Assembly: GCF_000011005.1 (NCBI RefSeq)
Contig: NC_013665.1
Location: 372,001 to 436,000, forward strand
Length of the DNA stretch: 64,000 nt
Source of the DNA: Methanocella paludicola SANAE
Lineage (GTDB): Archaea > Halobacteriota > Methanocellia > Methanocellales > Methanocellaceae
Direction: 5' to 3'
Shown here: piece after piece, positions 20,236-28,989 of the stretch
Layout: each line of letters begins with the position of its first letter
How positions within the stretch are numbered: position 1 is the stretch's first letter
Notes under the pieces: model-generated
What the model was told of the DNA's origin: nothing
The model's database searches: none
What the model saw: only the letters and a program-made list of their open reading frames with translations
Made by a program: the position numbers and the translations under genes

Positions 20236-20916
20236 TTACAGCCCGTAGAGCGTTCTCATTAAAATTAAGCTGCCGAAAGTCATCCCCACGCTCAGCACAA
20301 TGTAGAATATAGCCGGCACAAAGACCGCGATGAGCGAGGACGTCCGGGAAACATTATCCCCGTGCTGGACCGCGATCGAGCCCAGGTAGCAGGACCATAG
20401 CAGGCCCAGGTACATGACGACCTGGCTCAGTATGAAGAGCGGGTTCGTGTAATAGCGCTCCATCTCTGTGACCATCTGCCTCATGGCGTCCATGATCTGG
20501 TCCTGGGACATGGTCGGAGTGACCTGAAATGCGGCCGTATTCATCGCGGGCACGAAGAACAGGATGGCCATGCTGATGAGCATCGGTATGTACTTTACGA
20601 TGTACGTGTACCCGATGGCGTTCAGCATCTCGGGATTATATTTTCCCTGTCCGCCGAGGAATAAGGCCATGACGTGTACCACTCCCGTGGCGATCGGCCA
20701 GCCGATGAGCACGACGACCACGCTGATCAGTAGCGATAGGATGGTCATGCTTCCGCCTCCAAGGCTGCCCGCCGAGATGTAGCCCGATATCATGACCAAG
20801 AGCGCAAAGACGCCGACGATGACCAGCGGCTCCTCCGTCCTCGGCTCCTTAAGAATGTCCTTGATTGTCTCCCCGGGCTTCGTGAACATGCCCATTACTC
20901 TTTCCACGAACTTCAT
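20236..20916 (-). CDS. Yip1-domain membrane protein
   Basis: 226 residues. The N-terminus (KFVERVMGMFTKPGETIKDIL) followed by five hydrophobic segments fits the Yip1 family: membrane proteins with a short cytoplasmic head and about five helices. The GWPIATGVVHVMALFLGG segment is characteristic. In archaea its role is unknown. It lies 2 bp downstream of the mptD stop, so the two are one transcript. Confidence 0.85.
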   Translation of the reverse strand: MKFVERVMGMFTKPGETIKDILKEPRTEEPLVIVGVFALLVMISGYISAGSLGGGSMTILSLLISVVVVLIGWPIATGVVHVMALFLGGQGKYNPEMLNAIGYTYIVKYIPMLISMAILFFVPAMNTAAFQVTPTMSQDQIMDAMRQMVTEMERYYTNPLFILSQVVMYLGLLWSCYLGSIAVQHGDNVSRTSSLIAVFVPAIFYIVLSVGMTFGSLILMRTLYGL

Positions 20917-20918
20917 AA

Positions 20919-21263
20919 TTAAACCTCCTTAACGTCTTTAACATGCATCAGCGGGTACCCGTCCTTCAGGGCCATCCCGACTGACACTTCGTAATTCTCA
21001 TACTTTATTACCGCATCCACCGTGAGCATCGGGCCCTTTAGCTCGGTGTAGCCAAAAGCGCTTAAATTCTGTTTTACCATTTCCCTGTCGATCTGCACCG
21101 TGATGCTCCTGACGAAGGGCTGGACCGATATGCTCTGAGCTATGGCCTTTTCCAGGCTGTCGACCGTCTTCAGGCTGATCGGCGAGCCGACGAACTGGTG
21201 GTAGAGGGCCCCGAGCTTGATCCCGGCCTCGAAGACCGCCTTATCCCTTGGTGTTACTGACAT
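20919..21263 (-). CDS. mptD: Archaeal dihydroneopterin aldolase MptD
   Basis: 114 residues. The segments FEAGIKLGALYHQFVGSP, LEKAIAQSISVQPFV and the strand YENYEVSVGMAL match the DUF372/MptD family, which converts 7,8-dihydroneopterin to 6-hydroxymethyl-dihydropterin on the way to tetrahydromethanopterin. It is an archaeal enzyme unrelated to bacterial FolB. It heads a two-gene unit with the Yip1 gene. Identification is by motif recall, strong but not searched. Confidence 0.85.
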   Translation of the reverse strand: MSVTPRDKAVFEAGIKLGALYHQFVGSPISLKTVDSLEKAIAQSISVQPFVRSITVQIDREMVKQNLSAFGYTELKGPMLTVDAVIKYENYEVSVGMALKDGYPLMHVKDVKEV

Positions 21264-21307
21264 GTGGATGCCTCGCGTATTGAACGTGTAATTAGGCCGT
21301 TGAAAGC

Positions 21308-22474
21308 TTAAATCTGACCTTTGAGCGGCGTCATGACGGCTCCTGGCGGCCTGTCAGATAGCGGCACCATCGAGCTACATTCTTTGATGGGTAAAGGCTT
21401 TCCAAGCAGGAAGACGCTCATCTCCTCCGCCTGCCGCCTTATCTCTCGAAGAACGCTCTCCGGGGCTTCTTCGAAAAGATACACTCCGATCGCCTTTTCA
21501 TCGATGTCCCAGACCCCGGCGATCCTGCCGTCGACCATTATACATGTCGTTGCGTTGCCCGAGCGGTCGTATACGCAGCCGTAATGCTTCTTGTCCAGAT
21601 ACCGGTCCCTGTCCTTGTAGCCCATCAGGTATGGGTCGAGCGACGGCAGCAGGCGCACTGCGGGCTTCTTCGGGGCCCTGGCGCCTTGTATCGACCTTAT
21701 GTCGACGTAATCGACGATCATGTCATTCCCGAGCCCCGAAACGTCGATGCGATCCGTCCGCGCCTCCAGGCTCTCAATAGCTTCCCTGATATCCGACCTT
21801 CTCAGGCCTGTCCACCACGCGATGTCCGCCTCTGTTGCCGGGCCGAAGGCCTTCAGGTAGTGAAGGGCCAGCGAAGCGGTCGCCAATTTTTCTTCCATCT
21901 CCAGGTCGACATCGGGATAATAGTCGCCGAACAGGTGGTATGTATGCAGGTTGCTCTTCCAGCTCCCCTTCGGCATGCCCTTTGCCAGCAGCCCGGTATC
22001 GCACATGGCGTTCAGGACCTGGAACAGGCTCGTGTCGACCCCCAGAGCTTTTTTTATTTCGGCCGCCGTCTTACCCCCATCCCGGAGCAGCGCGAGGATG
22101 GATCTCTCCAGGCGCTCGTACTCTTTTTCGGGCATGGCGACGCGCTTCAGCCGGCTCAGGTAGCCCGTCTCAAAGGTGCGCTTCATCGCCGAATGGTACA
22201 TCGCGAACGCGCCCGTCGGCTGGATGTACATCGTGAACCGCATACAGCGCAGCTGCCCAAGGCTTTTATTGACGTAAAGCTCCCGGTCCAGGTCTTCCCT
22301 GCGGAAATCCTTACACCTCAAGAACGCGGATATGTACGGCCCGATGGCGCTGGTCGCGTGGAGGCCGCCGATATCCCATACCATCTCCACAAGGCGTTCG
22401 GCCCTGGAATCATCCGATAAATGCTGCTTGCGCAGGACGAGCCGGTTCACGTCCTCGACACTGACGGGCTTCAT
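21308..22474 (-). CDS. Winged-helix protein of the AlkZ/HTH_42 family
   Basis: 388 residues. The N-terminal segment [11 protein letters not shown], the middle winged-helix modules, and the family hallmark [19 protein letters not shown] near residue 270 place it in the HTH_42 (YcaQ/AlkZ-like) family. Studied members are DNA glycosylases for interstrand crosslinks or bulky alkyl adducts; activity here is inferred. Its start overlaps the stop of the XRE regulator gene by 4 bp, so it is the last gene of the DUF2178 operon. Confidence 0.85.
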   Translation of the reverse strand: MKPVSVEDVNRLVLRKQHLSDDSRAERLVEMVWDIGGLHATSAIGPYISAFLRCKDFRREDLDRELYVNKSLGQLRCMRFTMYIQPTGAFAMYHSAMKRTFETGYLSRLKRVAMPEKEYERLERSILALLRDGGKTAAEIKKALGVDTSLFQVLNAMCDTGLLAKGMPKGSWKSNLHTYHLFGDYYPDVDLEMEEKLATASLALHYLKAFGPATEADIAWWTGLRRSDIREAIESLEARTDRIDVSGLGNDMIVDYVDIRSIQGARAPKKPAVRLLPSLDPYLMGYKDRDRYLDKKHYGCVYDRSGNATTCIMVDGRIAGVWDIDEKAIGVYLFEEAPESVLREIRRQAEEMSVFLLGKPLPIKECSSMVPLSDRPPGAVMTPLKGQI

Positions 22475-22692
22475 CGCTCCTCCACGATATCGGCCTCCGC
22501 CTCGTCGAAGAGGAACAGCTCGTCGATCGAGGAGTGCAGGGCATTCGCCACGTCGTGGGCCAGCTTTAGCGACGGGTTATACTTGCCCTTCTCGAGGAAC
22601 ACGATGGTCTCCCGGCGCACGCCCACGAGGTTCGCCAGGTCCTCCTGCGTCAGGTTATAGCGGGCCCGGAACTCCTTGATGCGCGTCCTCAT
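22471..22692 (-). CDS. XRE-family HTH regulator
   Basis: 73 residues, essentially one Cro/C1-type [41 protein letters not shown], then a short acidic tail. This small form (YozG/YgzD-like) is typically found beside DUF2178 membrane proteins. Overlaps of 4 bp with both neighbours show tight translational coupling. It probably binds the palindrome before the first DUF2178 gene (24383-24404), controlling its own operon (inference). Confidence 0.93.
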   Translation of the reverse strand: MRTRIKEFRARYNLTQEDLANLVGVRRETIVFLEKGKYNPSLKLAHDVANALHSSIDELFLFDEAEADIVEER

Positions 22693-23102
22693 TCGACGTC
22701 TCCCTTGGCGTTAAAATAGACAATAAACGCCACCATGCTCACGACCATGACGAATAATATTATGCCGAATATTTGCCCGGCATCCAGCATCACCCTGAAG
22801 GGCGAGGCATAGTAGATCATGACCAGTATGCAGATGGCGATCATCGTGGCGTACCACGAGTAGGTCATGGCGATCGTGCCGATCTTCCTTGTGCGCTCGT
22901 CCAGCACGGGCTTCCGCATGCCTAAGAAATAGAACAGGTTACCGCCGAACGTGATCAGGCCGATGGCCGCCACCAGGGCGATCGCATCGTACTCGGGAAA
23001 GTTCGCGCTGCTCCGCATGATGAGTATGGCCGCCAGCATCAGCAGCTCGAAGATGCCGATCAGCATGGTTAGGTTATAATTCTTTACCGGATCCTGGACC
23101 AT
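22689..23102 (-). CDS. DUF2178-family membrane protein, copy 4
   Basis: 137 residues with four predicted membrane helices. It shares with its three upstream neighbours a cytoplasmic motif after helix 2 ([21 protein letters not shown]) and a C-terminal GDVE. Function of the family is unknown. It lies directly before the XRE regulator, overlapping it by 4 bp. Confidence 0.85.
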   Translation of the reverse strand: MVQDPVKNYNLTMLIGIFELLMLAAILIMRSSANFPEYDAIALVAAIGLITFGGNLFYFLGMRKPVLDERTRKIGTIAMTYSWYATMIAICILVMIYYASPFRVMLDAGQIFGIILFVMVVSMVAFIVYFNAKGDVE

Positions 23103-23114
23103 ACGATCCCACTC

Positions 23115-23504
23115 CTATGCTATGTCCCCTCTGGACGAGTAGTAGATATACCACCCGTAATAGGTCAACAGCAGCACTGCGATGGTCAGGCATATGACCT
23201 GAAGGCCGCTCAGCACATAGCGCCACCAGTTTAAGTACTGCATGACCAGCAGCATGGCCAGGAGCGTGACGCCCGACACCCAGGAGTTCATCATGGAGAA
23301 GGCGGCCACTTTCCGCATGCGCTCATCCTCAGGGCTATTGCACTGGTTATAACGCGAGAGCGTGCCAACGACCAGGACAATGCCGACGGCGAATAATACC
23401 AGCGCGATGAGGTCGATGCGGTTCAGGAAGAACATCCAGCCCAGCGATACGAACACGACGGCCGAGCTCAGCCAGAGTACATACTTGTAGAAGGAGGTAT
23501 TCAT
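23115..23504 (-). CDS. DUF2178-family membrane protein, copy 3
   Basis: 129 residues, four predicted membrane helices. The conserved DER motif reads SPEDERMRKVAAFSMMNSW, and the C-terminus is RGDIA. It is the most divergent of the four paralogues (NQCNSPEDER instead of the KxxxDER of the others). It overlaps copy 2 by 4 bp and lies 12 bp before copy 4. Confidence 0.85.
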   Translation of the reverse strand: MNTSFYKYVLWLSSAVVFVSLGWMFFLNRIDLIALVLFAVGIVLVVGTLSRYNQCNSPEDERMRKVAAFSMMNSWVSGVTLLAMLLVMQYLNWWRYVLSGLQVICLTIAVLLLTYYGWYIYYSSRGDIA

Positions 23505-23908
23505 TCCACGTCCCCCCTATGCGCCTTATAGACGTTGATGAGCATCATCGACACCACCATGACGAGCAACGTGATGCCCAGGAAACGAGCCACGCTCATA
23601 TGCATGTTAAAGGCCACGTCCCAGATGAACAGGAAGCACATCGCCACCAGCGTGATGAACCAGGAATAGGTAGCCGCGTAGGTGCCGATCTTCCTGGCCC
23701 TCTCGTCCTGCGAGCCCTTCTCCATTCCAAGGTACCCGAAGAAGTTCCCTGTAAAGATGACCACGCAGAATATCATGGCCAGCGTCGCGTTCCCGTCGCT
23801 CCACTCGAACACGGCCAGGGCCAGCCCCAGGCCGATCATGACCAGATATCCCAGCCACATGCTGAGCTTCACGATGCCCAGGCGCGTCTCATCCGTAACT
23901 ATACTCAT
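23501..23908 (-). CDS. DUF2178-family membrane protein, copy 2
   Basis: 135 residues, four predicted membrane helices, motif GSQDERARKIGTYAATYSWF and C-terminal HRGDVE. Closest to copy 1 by eye in the motif and in the helix that follows it (WFITL). The gene is 15 bp downstream of copy 1 and overlaps copy 3, so all four are one transcript. Confidence 0.85.
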   Translation of the reverse strand: MSIVTDETRLGIVKLSMWLGYLVMIGLGLALAVFEWSDGNATLAMIFCVVIFTGNFFGYLGMEKGSQDERARKIGTYAATYSWFITLVAMCFLFIWDVAFNMHMSVARFLGITLLVMVVSMMLINVYKAHRGDVE

Positions 23909-23923
23909 ACTATCACCCTTTTC

Positions 23924-24331
23924 CTATTCGACATCCGCCTTGCCGCCGAGGTATGCGTTGATAACAAGCATGCTGAGGAGCATTACCACGAAGATCAACC
24001 CGAACAGTTCCTCCGGCGTAAACACGCGATGGCTCCAGTAGCCCGATATCAGCAGGAAGCCCATGAACGCGAGGGTAATGAACCACGAGTACGTCGCGGA
24101 GATCGTGCCGATCTTTTTCACTCGCTCGTCCTTCAGGGGCTTCTCCATGCCGATGTAGGCGAAAAAATTCGACAGCAGGACCAGTATACCGCTCAGCACC
24201 ACGATGGCGAGCACATCGTCCATCGATTTCCAGATGATCAATACGATGCCCGCGATGACCAGGGCCGCCGAGCCGAGCCACAGGCTGACCCTGTAAAGCC
24301 ATGGATCAGCCGGTTTATTTTTATCGCTCAT
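23924..24331 (-). CDS. DUF2178-family membrane protein, copy 1
   Basis: 135 residues, first gene of the operon. Four predicted membrane helices; motif PLKDERVKKIGTISATYSWF; C-terminus KADVE. A Shine-Dalgarno AAAGGAG precedes ATG 24331. The upstream AT-rich region holds a palindrome and a TATA box. No enzymatic motif; role unknown. Confidence 0.87.
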   Translation of the reverse strand: MSDKNKPADPWLYRVSLWLGSAALVIAGIVLIIWKSMDDVLAIVVLSGILVLLSNFFAYIGMEKPLKDERVKKIGTISATYSWFITLAFMGFLLISGYWSHRVFTPEELFGLIFVVMLLSMLVINAYLGGKADVE

Positions 24332-24382
24332 TTTATCTCCTTTGTTATTTCGTGCTCACAATATGTTATAATTAAACAACTT

Positions 24383-24404
24383 AATGTTAAAAATACATAA
24401 CATT
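24383..24404 (-). promoter_or_regulatory. Palindrome AATGTTA-N8-TAACATT before the DUF2178 operon
   Basis: A perfect 7-bp inverted repeat with an 8-nt spacer, about 50-70 bp before the first gene. A TATATAG element follows on the far side (about 24410-24417). The position is that of an operator near the transcription start, probably for the operon's own XRE regulator (inference). Confidence 0.6.
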
Positions 24405-24481
24405 TTAAACTATATAAGCCTTTCTAAACGTAGGAGGTACAGAGAGGACGATAATAAAAAAGGGGGGGGATAAGCCCCGTA

Positions 24482-26062
24482 TTATAGTTTGACGTAGCGG
24501 GCGTCGTACAGCCCGGCCTTCTCGATCATTTCCTTCAACACGGGCTGGGGCACTGCATCGTCCACGTTAAGGATCATGATGGCCTCGCCCCGTACGGCCT
24601 CGCGGCCCACGACCATCCCGGCGATGTTGATGTCGTTCTTGCCCAGGATGGTGCCGACGTTACCGATCACGCCCGGCCTGTCCTTGTGCATGGTCACGAT
24701 CATGTATCCGGCGGGGTTGGCCTCGATGCGATAGTTGTCGATGCCAACGATGCGGGCGTCCTTGTTGCCGAAGATGGTGCCCTGGACCTTCCGCTGCATG
24801 CTGTCGGTCTTGATCGTGACGGTGATCAGGTTCGTGTAGTCGCCTACCTCGCCCGACTTGGACTCCACGACCTTGATGCCATAGTCCTTGGCGATCGCCT
24901 TGGCGTTAACGTAATTGACCAGCTCGCCCTTCTTGAAGTCCAGGATGCCCTTGATGGCGGCGATGGTGATGAGCGACACGTCCTTCTGCGTGATGTCGCC
25001 GCTGTAGGTGATGTCGACCTCCTGGATGCGGCCGTCGACCATCTGGGCCGTGAACTTTCCTAAATTCTCGGCCAGCGGCAGGAACGGCTTGATCTTCTCC
25101 ATGGTCTCGGGCTTCATGATGGGTATGTTGAGCGCCGTGGTGACCGGCAGGCCCTTGAATGCGTTCAGCACCTGCTCGGCGATGATGACGGCAACGCTGA
25201 TCTGGGCCTCCTTGGTGGACGCTCCCAGGTGAGGAGTAACGATGACGTTGGGCTGCTCCAGCAGCGGGCTGCCCACGGGCGGCTCCTTCTCGAACACGTC
25301 GAGAGCCGCTCCGGCGACCTTGCCCGACTTCAGCGCCTCCAATAAAGCGGCCTCGTCGATGATGCCGCCGCGGGCGCAATTAATGACCCGGACGCCCTTC
25401 TTCATCATGTCGAACTGGGGCGTGGATATCATGTGCCTGGTCTCGGGTATGAGGGGCGTGTGGACCGTGATATAATCGGCCTTCTGGTAGATCTCTTCCC
25501 GGGTCGTCAGCTTCGCGCCCAGGTCCCTCGCCCTCTCGGGGGTGGTGAACGGGTCCTGCGCGAGCACTTCCATGCCCATGCACCTGGCCCTCTTCGTCAC
25601 TTCGCCGCCGATGCGGCCCATGCCGATGATGCCGAGCGTCTTGCCAAGCACCTCGACGCCCATGAACTTGCTGCGCTCCCACTTGCCGCCCTTGAGCGAC
25701 GAGTTCGCCTGCGGGATGTTGCGGGACATGGCGAACATCATGGCGATGGTGTGCTCACAGGCAGCTATCGTGTTGCCCTCGGGAGCATTGGCGACGATGA
25801 TGCCCTTTGCCGTGGCAGCGGGAACATCGACATTGTCGATGCCGACGCCGGCGCGGCCGATGATCTTCAAAGAGTCCGCAGCCTCGATGACCTCTTTAGT
25901 GACCTGCGTCTCGCTTCTGATAATTAGAGCTTCGTAGCCCTTGATCTTCTCTAAAAGCTGTTCCTTCGTGAGCTTCGTCTCAACGTCCACCTGGACGCCG
26001 GGCTCGGCCTTAAGTATCTTGATGCCTTCGTCGGAAATGGGATCGGTTATGAGGACCTTCAT
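24482..26062 (-). CDS. serA: D-3-phosphoglycerate dehydrogenase
   Basis: 526 residues from ATG 26062, which has AGGTGG well placed; the longer reading adds a poor leader. Motifs: GRAGVGIDNVDVPAAT, NAD-binding GIIGMGRIGGEVTKRA, NCARGGIIDEAAL with the catalytic Arg, and TPHLGAST with the catalytic His. Residues ~310-440 are the intervening (ASB) domain of the long form and ~450-526 a C-terminal ACT domain (HKDRPGVIGNVGTILGKNDINI) that usually senses serine. It oxidises 3-phosphoglycerate in serine synthesis. Divergent from thrS. Confidence 0.97.
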   Translation of the reverse strand: MKVLITDPISDEGIKILKAEPGVQVDVETKLTKEQLLEKIKGYEALIIRSETQVTKEVIEAADSLKIIGRAGVGIDNVDVPAATAKGIIVANAPEGNTIAACEHTIAMMFAMSRNIPQANSSLKGGKWERSKFMGVEVLGKTLGIIGMGRIGGEVTKRARCMGMEVLAQDPFTTPERARDLGAKLTTREEIYQKADYITVHTPLIPETRHMISTPQFDMMKKGVRVINCARGGIIDEAALLEALKSGKVAGAALDVFEKEPPVGSPLLEQPNVIVTPHLGASTKEAQISVAVIIAEQVLNAFKGLPVTTALNIPIMKPETMEKIKPFLPLAENLGKFTAQMVDGRIQEVDITYSGDITQKDVSLITIAAIKGILDFKKGELVNYVNAKAIAKDYGIKVVESKSGEVGDYTNLITVTIKTDSMQRKVQGTIFGNKDARIVGIDNYRIEANPAGYMIVTMHKDRPGVIGNVGTILGKNDINIAGMVVGREAVRGEAIMILNVDDAVPQPVLKEMIEKAGLYDARYVKL

Positions 26063-26158
26063 TGTAAATTCCACCTTGACAGCGGTAGTGTTGTGACTAT
26101 GGATGCTCAATACTCTTAAGTCTTTGGATATTCACGTTATGAGGCACCCTTAACCCCA

Positions 26159-26168
26159 ACTTTTATAA
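26159..26168 (+). promoter_or_regulatory. TATA box for thrS
   Basis: ACTTTTATAA-type element about 40-50 bp before ATG 26208, leaving a short leader with the AGGTGG Shine-Dalgarno. Confidence 0.5.
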
Positions 26169-26207
26169 CTGTATATGTTGTTTATCTACTACCATCAAGG
26201 TGGAAGA

Positions 26208-28118
26208 ATGCAGTTATTACTCATACATTCCGACTTCATCGAGTACGAGGTCAAGAAAAGCACGCCGGTCGCGGAGAAGATCGGCGACGACCTGAAGTCG
26301 GGCAGGATGGAGGACGCGCTGGCGGCCTTCATCACGGTCGAAAAGCCCGACGAGGCCAACCCGCAATACGTCATCGACAGGGGCGTCGAGTCCATCGTAA
26401 AGATGGCGGAGCAGGTCAAGGCGACCCGCGTCATGCTCTACCCTTACGCTCATTTAAGCTCTAACCTTTCATCCCCGAAAACGGCCATCGAGGTCCTGAC
26501 CGGGCTCGAGGCGGCGCTGAAGGCAAAGAACTTTGAAGTAAAGCGCTCTCCCTTCGGCTGGTACAAGGCGTTCACCGTCAAGTGCAAGGGCCACCCGCTC
26601 TCCGAGCTTTCGAGGAACATCGTGCCCGAAGGCTCTACGATCAACATCTGCGCGGGCGAGAAGCCCGAGGTGGTCTCCGAGGCGGTCAAGAACGAGGAAA
26701 AGCTCAAGAGCTACTTCTACGTGATGGACGTCGACGGCACCCTGAAGGACCCGAAGACGTTCGACTACAAGGGCCACGAGAAGCTCAAGGCCTTCGTGGA
26801 CTACGAGATGGCCAAGAAGCGGGCCGTCGACCGGGTGCCCCCGCACGTAGAATTAATGCGCCGCCTGGAGCTGGCCGATTATGAGCCTGGGAGCGATCCC
26901 GGCAACATGCGCTTCTACCCGAAAGGCCGCATGGTCAAGAACCTTTTAGAGAATTACGTGCTCATGGAGGCCGCGAAGAAGGGCGCCATGGAAGTCGAGA
27001 CGCCCATCATGTACGACATGGAGCACCCCACCTTGAAGAAGTACCTGGACCGGTTCCCGGCCAGGCAGTACACGGTCATCGCCGACAAGAAGAACCTCTT
27101 CTTAAGGTTCGCCGCCTGCTTCGGCCAGTTCTTGATGAGCCACGACATGACCATCTCCTACAAGAACTTACCGTTAAAGATGATCGAGCTCACGAGGTAC
27201 TCCTTCCGTAAGGAGCAGCGCGGAGAGCTCGTCGGCCTGAGGCGCCTGCGGGCCTTCACCATGCCTGACATGCACACACTGTGCGCCGACATGGCCGGAG
27301 CGACAAGCGAGTTCAGGGACCAGTACGAGATGTGCATCAACACCCTGGACACGATCGGCCTCACCCTTAAGGACTACGAGGTGGCCATTCGATTCACCCG
27401 GGACTTCTACGACCAGAACAAGGGCTTCATCAAAGGCCTCGTAAAGCGGGCCGGCAAGCCCGTGGTCATCGAGATGTGGGACCAGCGGTTCTTCTACTTC
27501 GTCCTCAAGTTCGAGTTCAACTTCATCGACTCGCTGGACAAGGCCAGCGCGCTCTCCACCGTCCAGATCGACGTGGAGAACGCCGAGCGGTACGACATCA
27601 CGTACGTCGACCAGGACGGCTCGAAGAAGTACCCGACGATATTGCACTGCTCGCCCTCCGGGGCCATCGAGCGCTGCATCTATGCCCAGTTAGAGAAACA
27701 GTTCATGGAGAGCGAGAAGGGCCAGGTGCCCATGCTCCCGGTGTGGCTCTCGCCCACGCAGGTGCGGATCATATCGCTGAGCGACAGGCATGCCGACTAC
27801 TGCCGCAGGCTCGCCGGGGAATTAAGGCCGAACAGGGTGGACATCGACGACCGCGAGGAGACCGTGAGCAAGAAGGTCAGGGACGCGGGCAAGGAGTGGA
27901 TACCCTACGTGGTCACGATCGGCGACGCCGAAATAGGCAAGGACAAGTTCCCCGTCGTGGTCCGTAGTGAGTCCCAGCCTAACAAGCCTCTCAAGGTCGA
28001 GATGACCGTCGAGGAGCTAAAGGCCCGGCTGGCAAAGGACACGGACGCGCTCCCCGCGAGGCCTCTGCCCATCGCGGAGAGCCTGGCGAAGCGCCCCAAG
28101 TTCGTCGGAAGCATATAA
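26208..28118 (+). CDS. thrS: Threonyl-tRNA synthetase, archaeal type
   Basis: 636 residues. ATG 26208 is preceded by AGGTGG and begins [13 protein letters not shown], the family start; the further upstream start is unlikely. Residues 1-~145 are the archaeal editing domain (DTD-like; [24 protein letters not shown]) that removes serine from tRNA-Thr. The class II core follows (PIMYDMEHP motif-1 region, [12 protein letters not shown] motif 2, [10 protein letters not shown] motif 3) and the anticodon domain ([15 protein letters not shown]). A free-standing paralogue of the editing domain lies at 38368. Confidence 0.97.
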   Translation: MQLLLIHSDFIEYEVKKSTPVAEKIGDDLKSGRMEDALAAFITVEKPDEANPQYVIDRGVESIVKMAEQVKATRVMLYPYAHLSSNLSSPKTAIEVLTGLEAALKAKNFEVKRSPFGWYKAFTVKCKGHPLSELSRNIVPEGSTINICAGEKPEVVSEAVKNEEKLKSYFYVMDVDGTLKDPKTFDYKGHEKLKAFVDYEMAKKRAVDRVPPHVELMRRLELADYEPGSDPGNMRFYPKGRMVKNLLENYVLMEAAKKGAMEVETPIMYDMEHPTLKKYLDRFPARQYTVIADKKNLFLRFAACFGQFLMSHDMTISYKNLPLKMIELTRYSFRKEQRGELVGLRRLRAFTMPDMHTLCADMAGATSEFRDQYEMCINTLDTIGLTLKDYEVAIRFTRDFYDQNKGFIKGLVKRAGKPVVIEMWDQRFFYFVLKFEFNFIDSLDKASALSTVQIDVENAERYDITYVDQDGSKKYPTILHCSPSGAIERCIYAQLEKQFMESEKGQVPMLPVWLSPTQVRIISLSDRHADYCRRLAGELRPNRVDIDDREETVSKKVRDAGKEWIPYVVTIGDAEIGKDKFPVVVRSESQPNKPLKVEMTVEELKARLAKDTDALPARPLPIAESLAKRPKFVGSI

Positions 28119-28123
28119 GCATG

Positions 28124-28143
28124 ATTGGCGTATGGGCGCCAAT
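28124..28143 (+). terminator. Hairpin terminator after thrS
   Basis: ATTGGCG / CGCCAAT stem with a 6-nt loop, followed by CCTTTTCATTTT, six bases past the thrS stop. A second hairpin, CTGCC-GAA-GGCAG, follows near 28198-28210. Confidence 0.65.
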
Positions 28144-28233
28144 CCTTTTCATTTTAATAGATAACAAGGCTGTATTGGGCGATTATGCTAAAAATGTCTG
28201 CCGAAGGCAGCTAACATTTATTTTATTGTGTCA

Positions 28234-28245
28234 ATATTTATAAAT
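28234..28245 (+). promoter_or_regulatory. TATA box of a possible non-coding RNA gene
   Basis: ATATTTATAAAT in an AT-rich stretch with no gene for the next ~340 bp, followed by a GC-richer structured segment. Confidence 0.45.
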
Positions 28246-28261
28246 CTAAGAGTTTAATGTT

Positions 28262-28460
28262 CATCTGTGACCTCATGCACCCGAAGCATCTCGCCGCCTA
28301 TCGTGATGTTTTACAAGGCATGGGGTTATGACCGCGCCTTTCTTCGATAGAAAGTAGCATACGTAAGACCTGTGTAGCAGATCAGTGTGGGTTTGAGGAA
28401 GGATGGAACAAGCCCCGGGCTGGTTTGGGCAGTGCCGCCTGTCCAGCCCGGAACCCTAAC
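28262..28460 (+). ncRNA. Possible structured non-coding RNA
   Basis: A GC-richer block without any sizeable ORF, between the TATA element at 28234 and the separate promoter of the HTH gene. It holds CTTTCT-TCGAT-AGAAAG and a 9-bp perfect stem CCGGGCTGG (28415-28423) / CCAGCCCGG (28443-28451) with a structured loop. The GAGGAA core is not followed by the GUCC box of RNase P RNA, and the helix-8 motif of SRP RNA is absent. Identity unknown; a leader peptide or simple spacer cannot be excluded. Confidence 0.35.
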
Positions 28461-28471
28461 TAATTTTGATA

Positions 28472-28492
28472 ATGTGACGTGTAACGTCACAT
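28472..28492 (+). promoter_or_regulatory. Palindromic operator 1 (ATGTGACG-N5-CGTCACAT)
   Basis: A perfect 8+5+8 inverted repeat immediately upstream of the TATA box (TTATATATA, 28499-28506) of the HTH-ppsA unit. Confidence 0.7.
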
Positions 28493-28534
28493 AACGGTTA
28501 TATATATTCGAAGCCTAATTTTGCTCAAATAGAA

Positions 28535-28555
28535 ATGTTACATCACACGTAACAT
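28535..28555 (+). promoter_or_regulatory. Palindromic operator 2 (ATGTTAC-N7-GTAACAT)
   Basis: A perfect 7+7+7 inverted repeat downstream of the TATA box and 30 bp before the HTH gene ATG, thus near the expected transcription start. Together with operator 1 it brackets the promoter, a layout expected for autoregulation by the HTH protein. Confidence 0.7.
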
Positions 28556-28584
28556 GCTTCTATTCTCACGGAAGGTTTCTATTA

Positions 28585-28989
28585 ATGTATGCGCCGGAAT
28601 GGATGTTCGATAATGCCAAGATCATCGCGGGCGAGATAGTCAACGCGCAGGACAGGGGCACGATCATCCAGATACACCGGGGAAAGATGGACCTCACACA
28701 GGAGGAGCTGAGCCGGATCATGCGGCTGCGGAGAGAGACGATCTCCCGCATAGAGCACGGCAAGGTCACGCCCACGCTCTCGTTCATCCACACCTTCTCG
28801 GGCATTGCGACGCTGATGGAAGCCGTTAGATCGTACAGGTCGATGAACCGGGCCGTCGAATACCTCTATTTTATCCGCATCGGGGCCGAGCTCGGGGTGC
28901 CCCGGGACTATGTCGTATCCATCGTGGATACGGCCGTCAAGAACTATGACAGGAAACGCAAGAAAGCGATACGATATCTGGAGAGATGA
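28585..28989 (+). CDS. HTH (XRE-like) regulator coupled to ppsA
   Basis: 134 residues. Residues ~30-75 are an HTH: HRGKMDLTQEELSRIMRLRRETISRIEHGKVTPTLSFI. The C-terminal part is helical and basic at the end (KNYDRKRKKAIRYLER). The stop overlaps the ppsA start by 4 bp (ATGA), so the pair is translationally coupled, and two palindromes flank the promoter. It probably controls the glycolysis/gluconeogenesis switch at PEP synthase in response to a metabolite or energy signal; this is inference from the operon. Confidence 0.88.
   Translation: MYAPEWMFDNAKIIAGEIVNAQDRGTIIQIHRGKMDLTQEELSRIMRLRRETISRIEHGKVTPTLSFIHTFSGIATLMEAVRSYRSMNRAVEYLYFIRIGAELGVPRDYVVSIVDTAVKNYDRKRKKAIRYLER

Noticed and set aside
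28262-28460. RNase P RNA or SRP RNA
   Set aside because: The GAGGAA segment is not followed by the expected GUCC box, the universal 3' motif is absent, and the SRP helix-8 loop motifs are missing.
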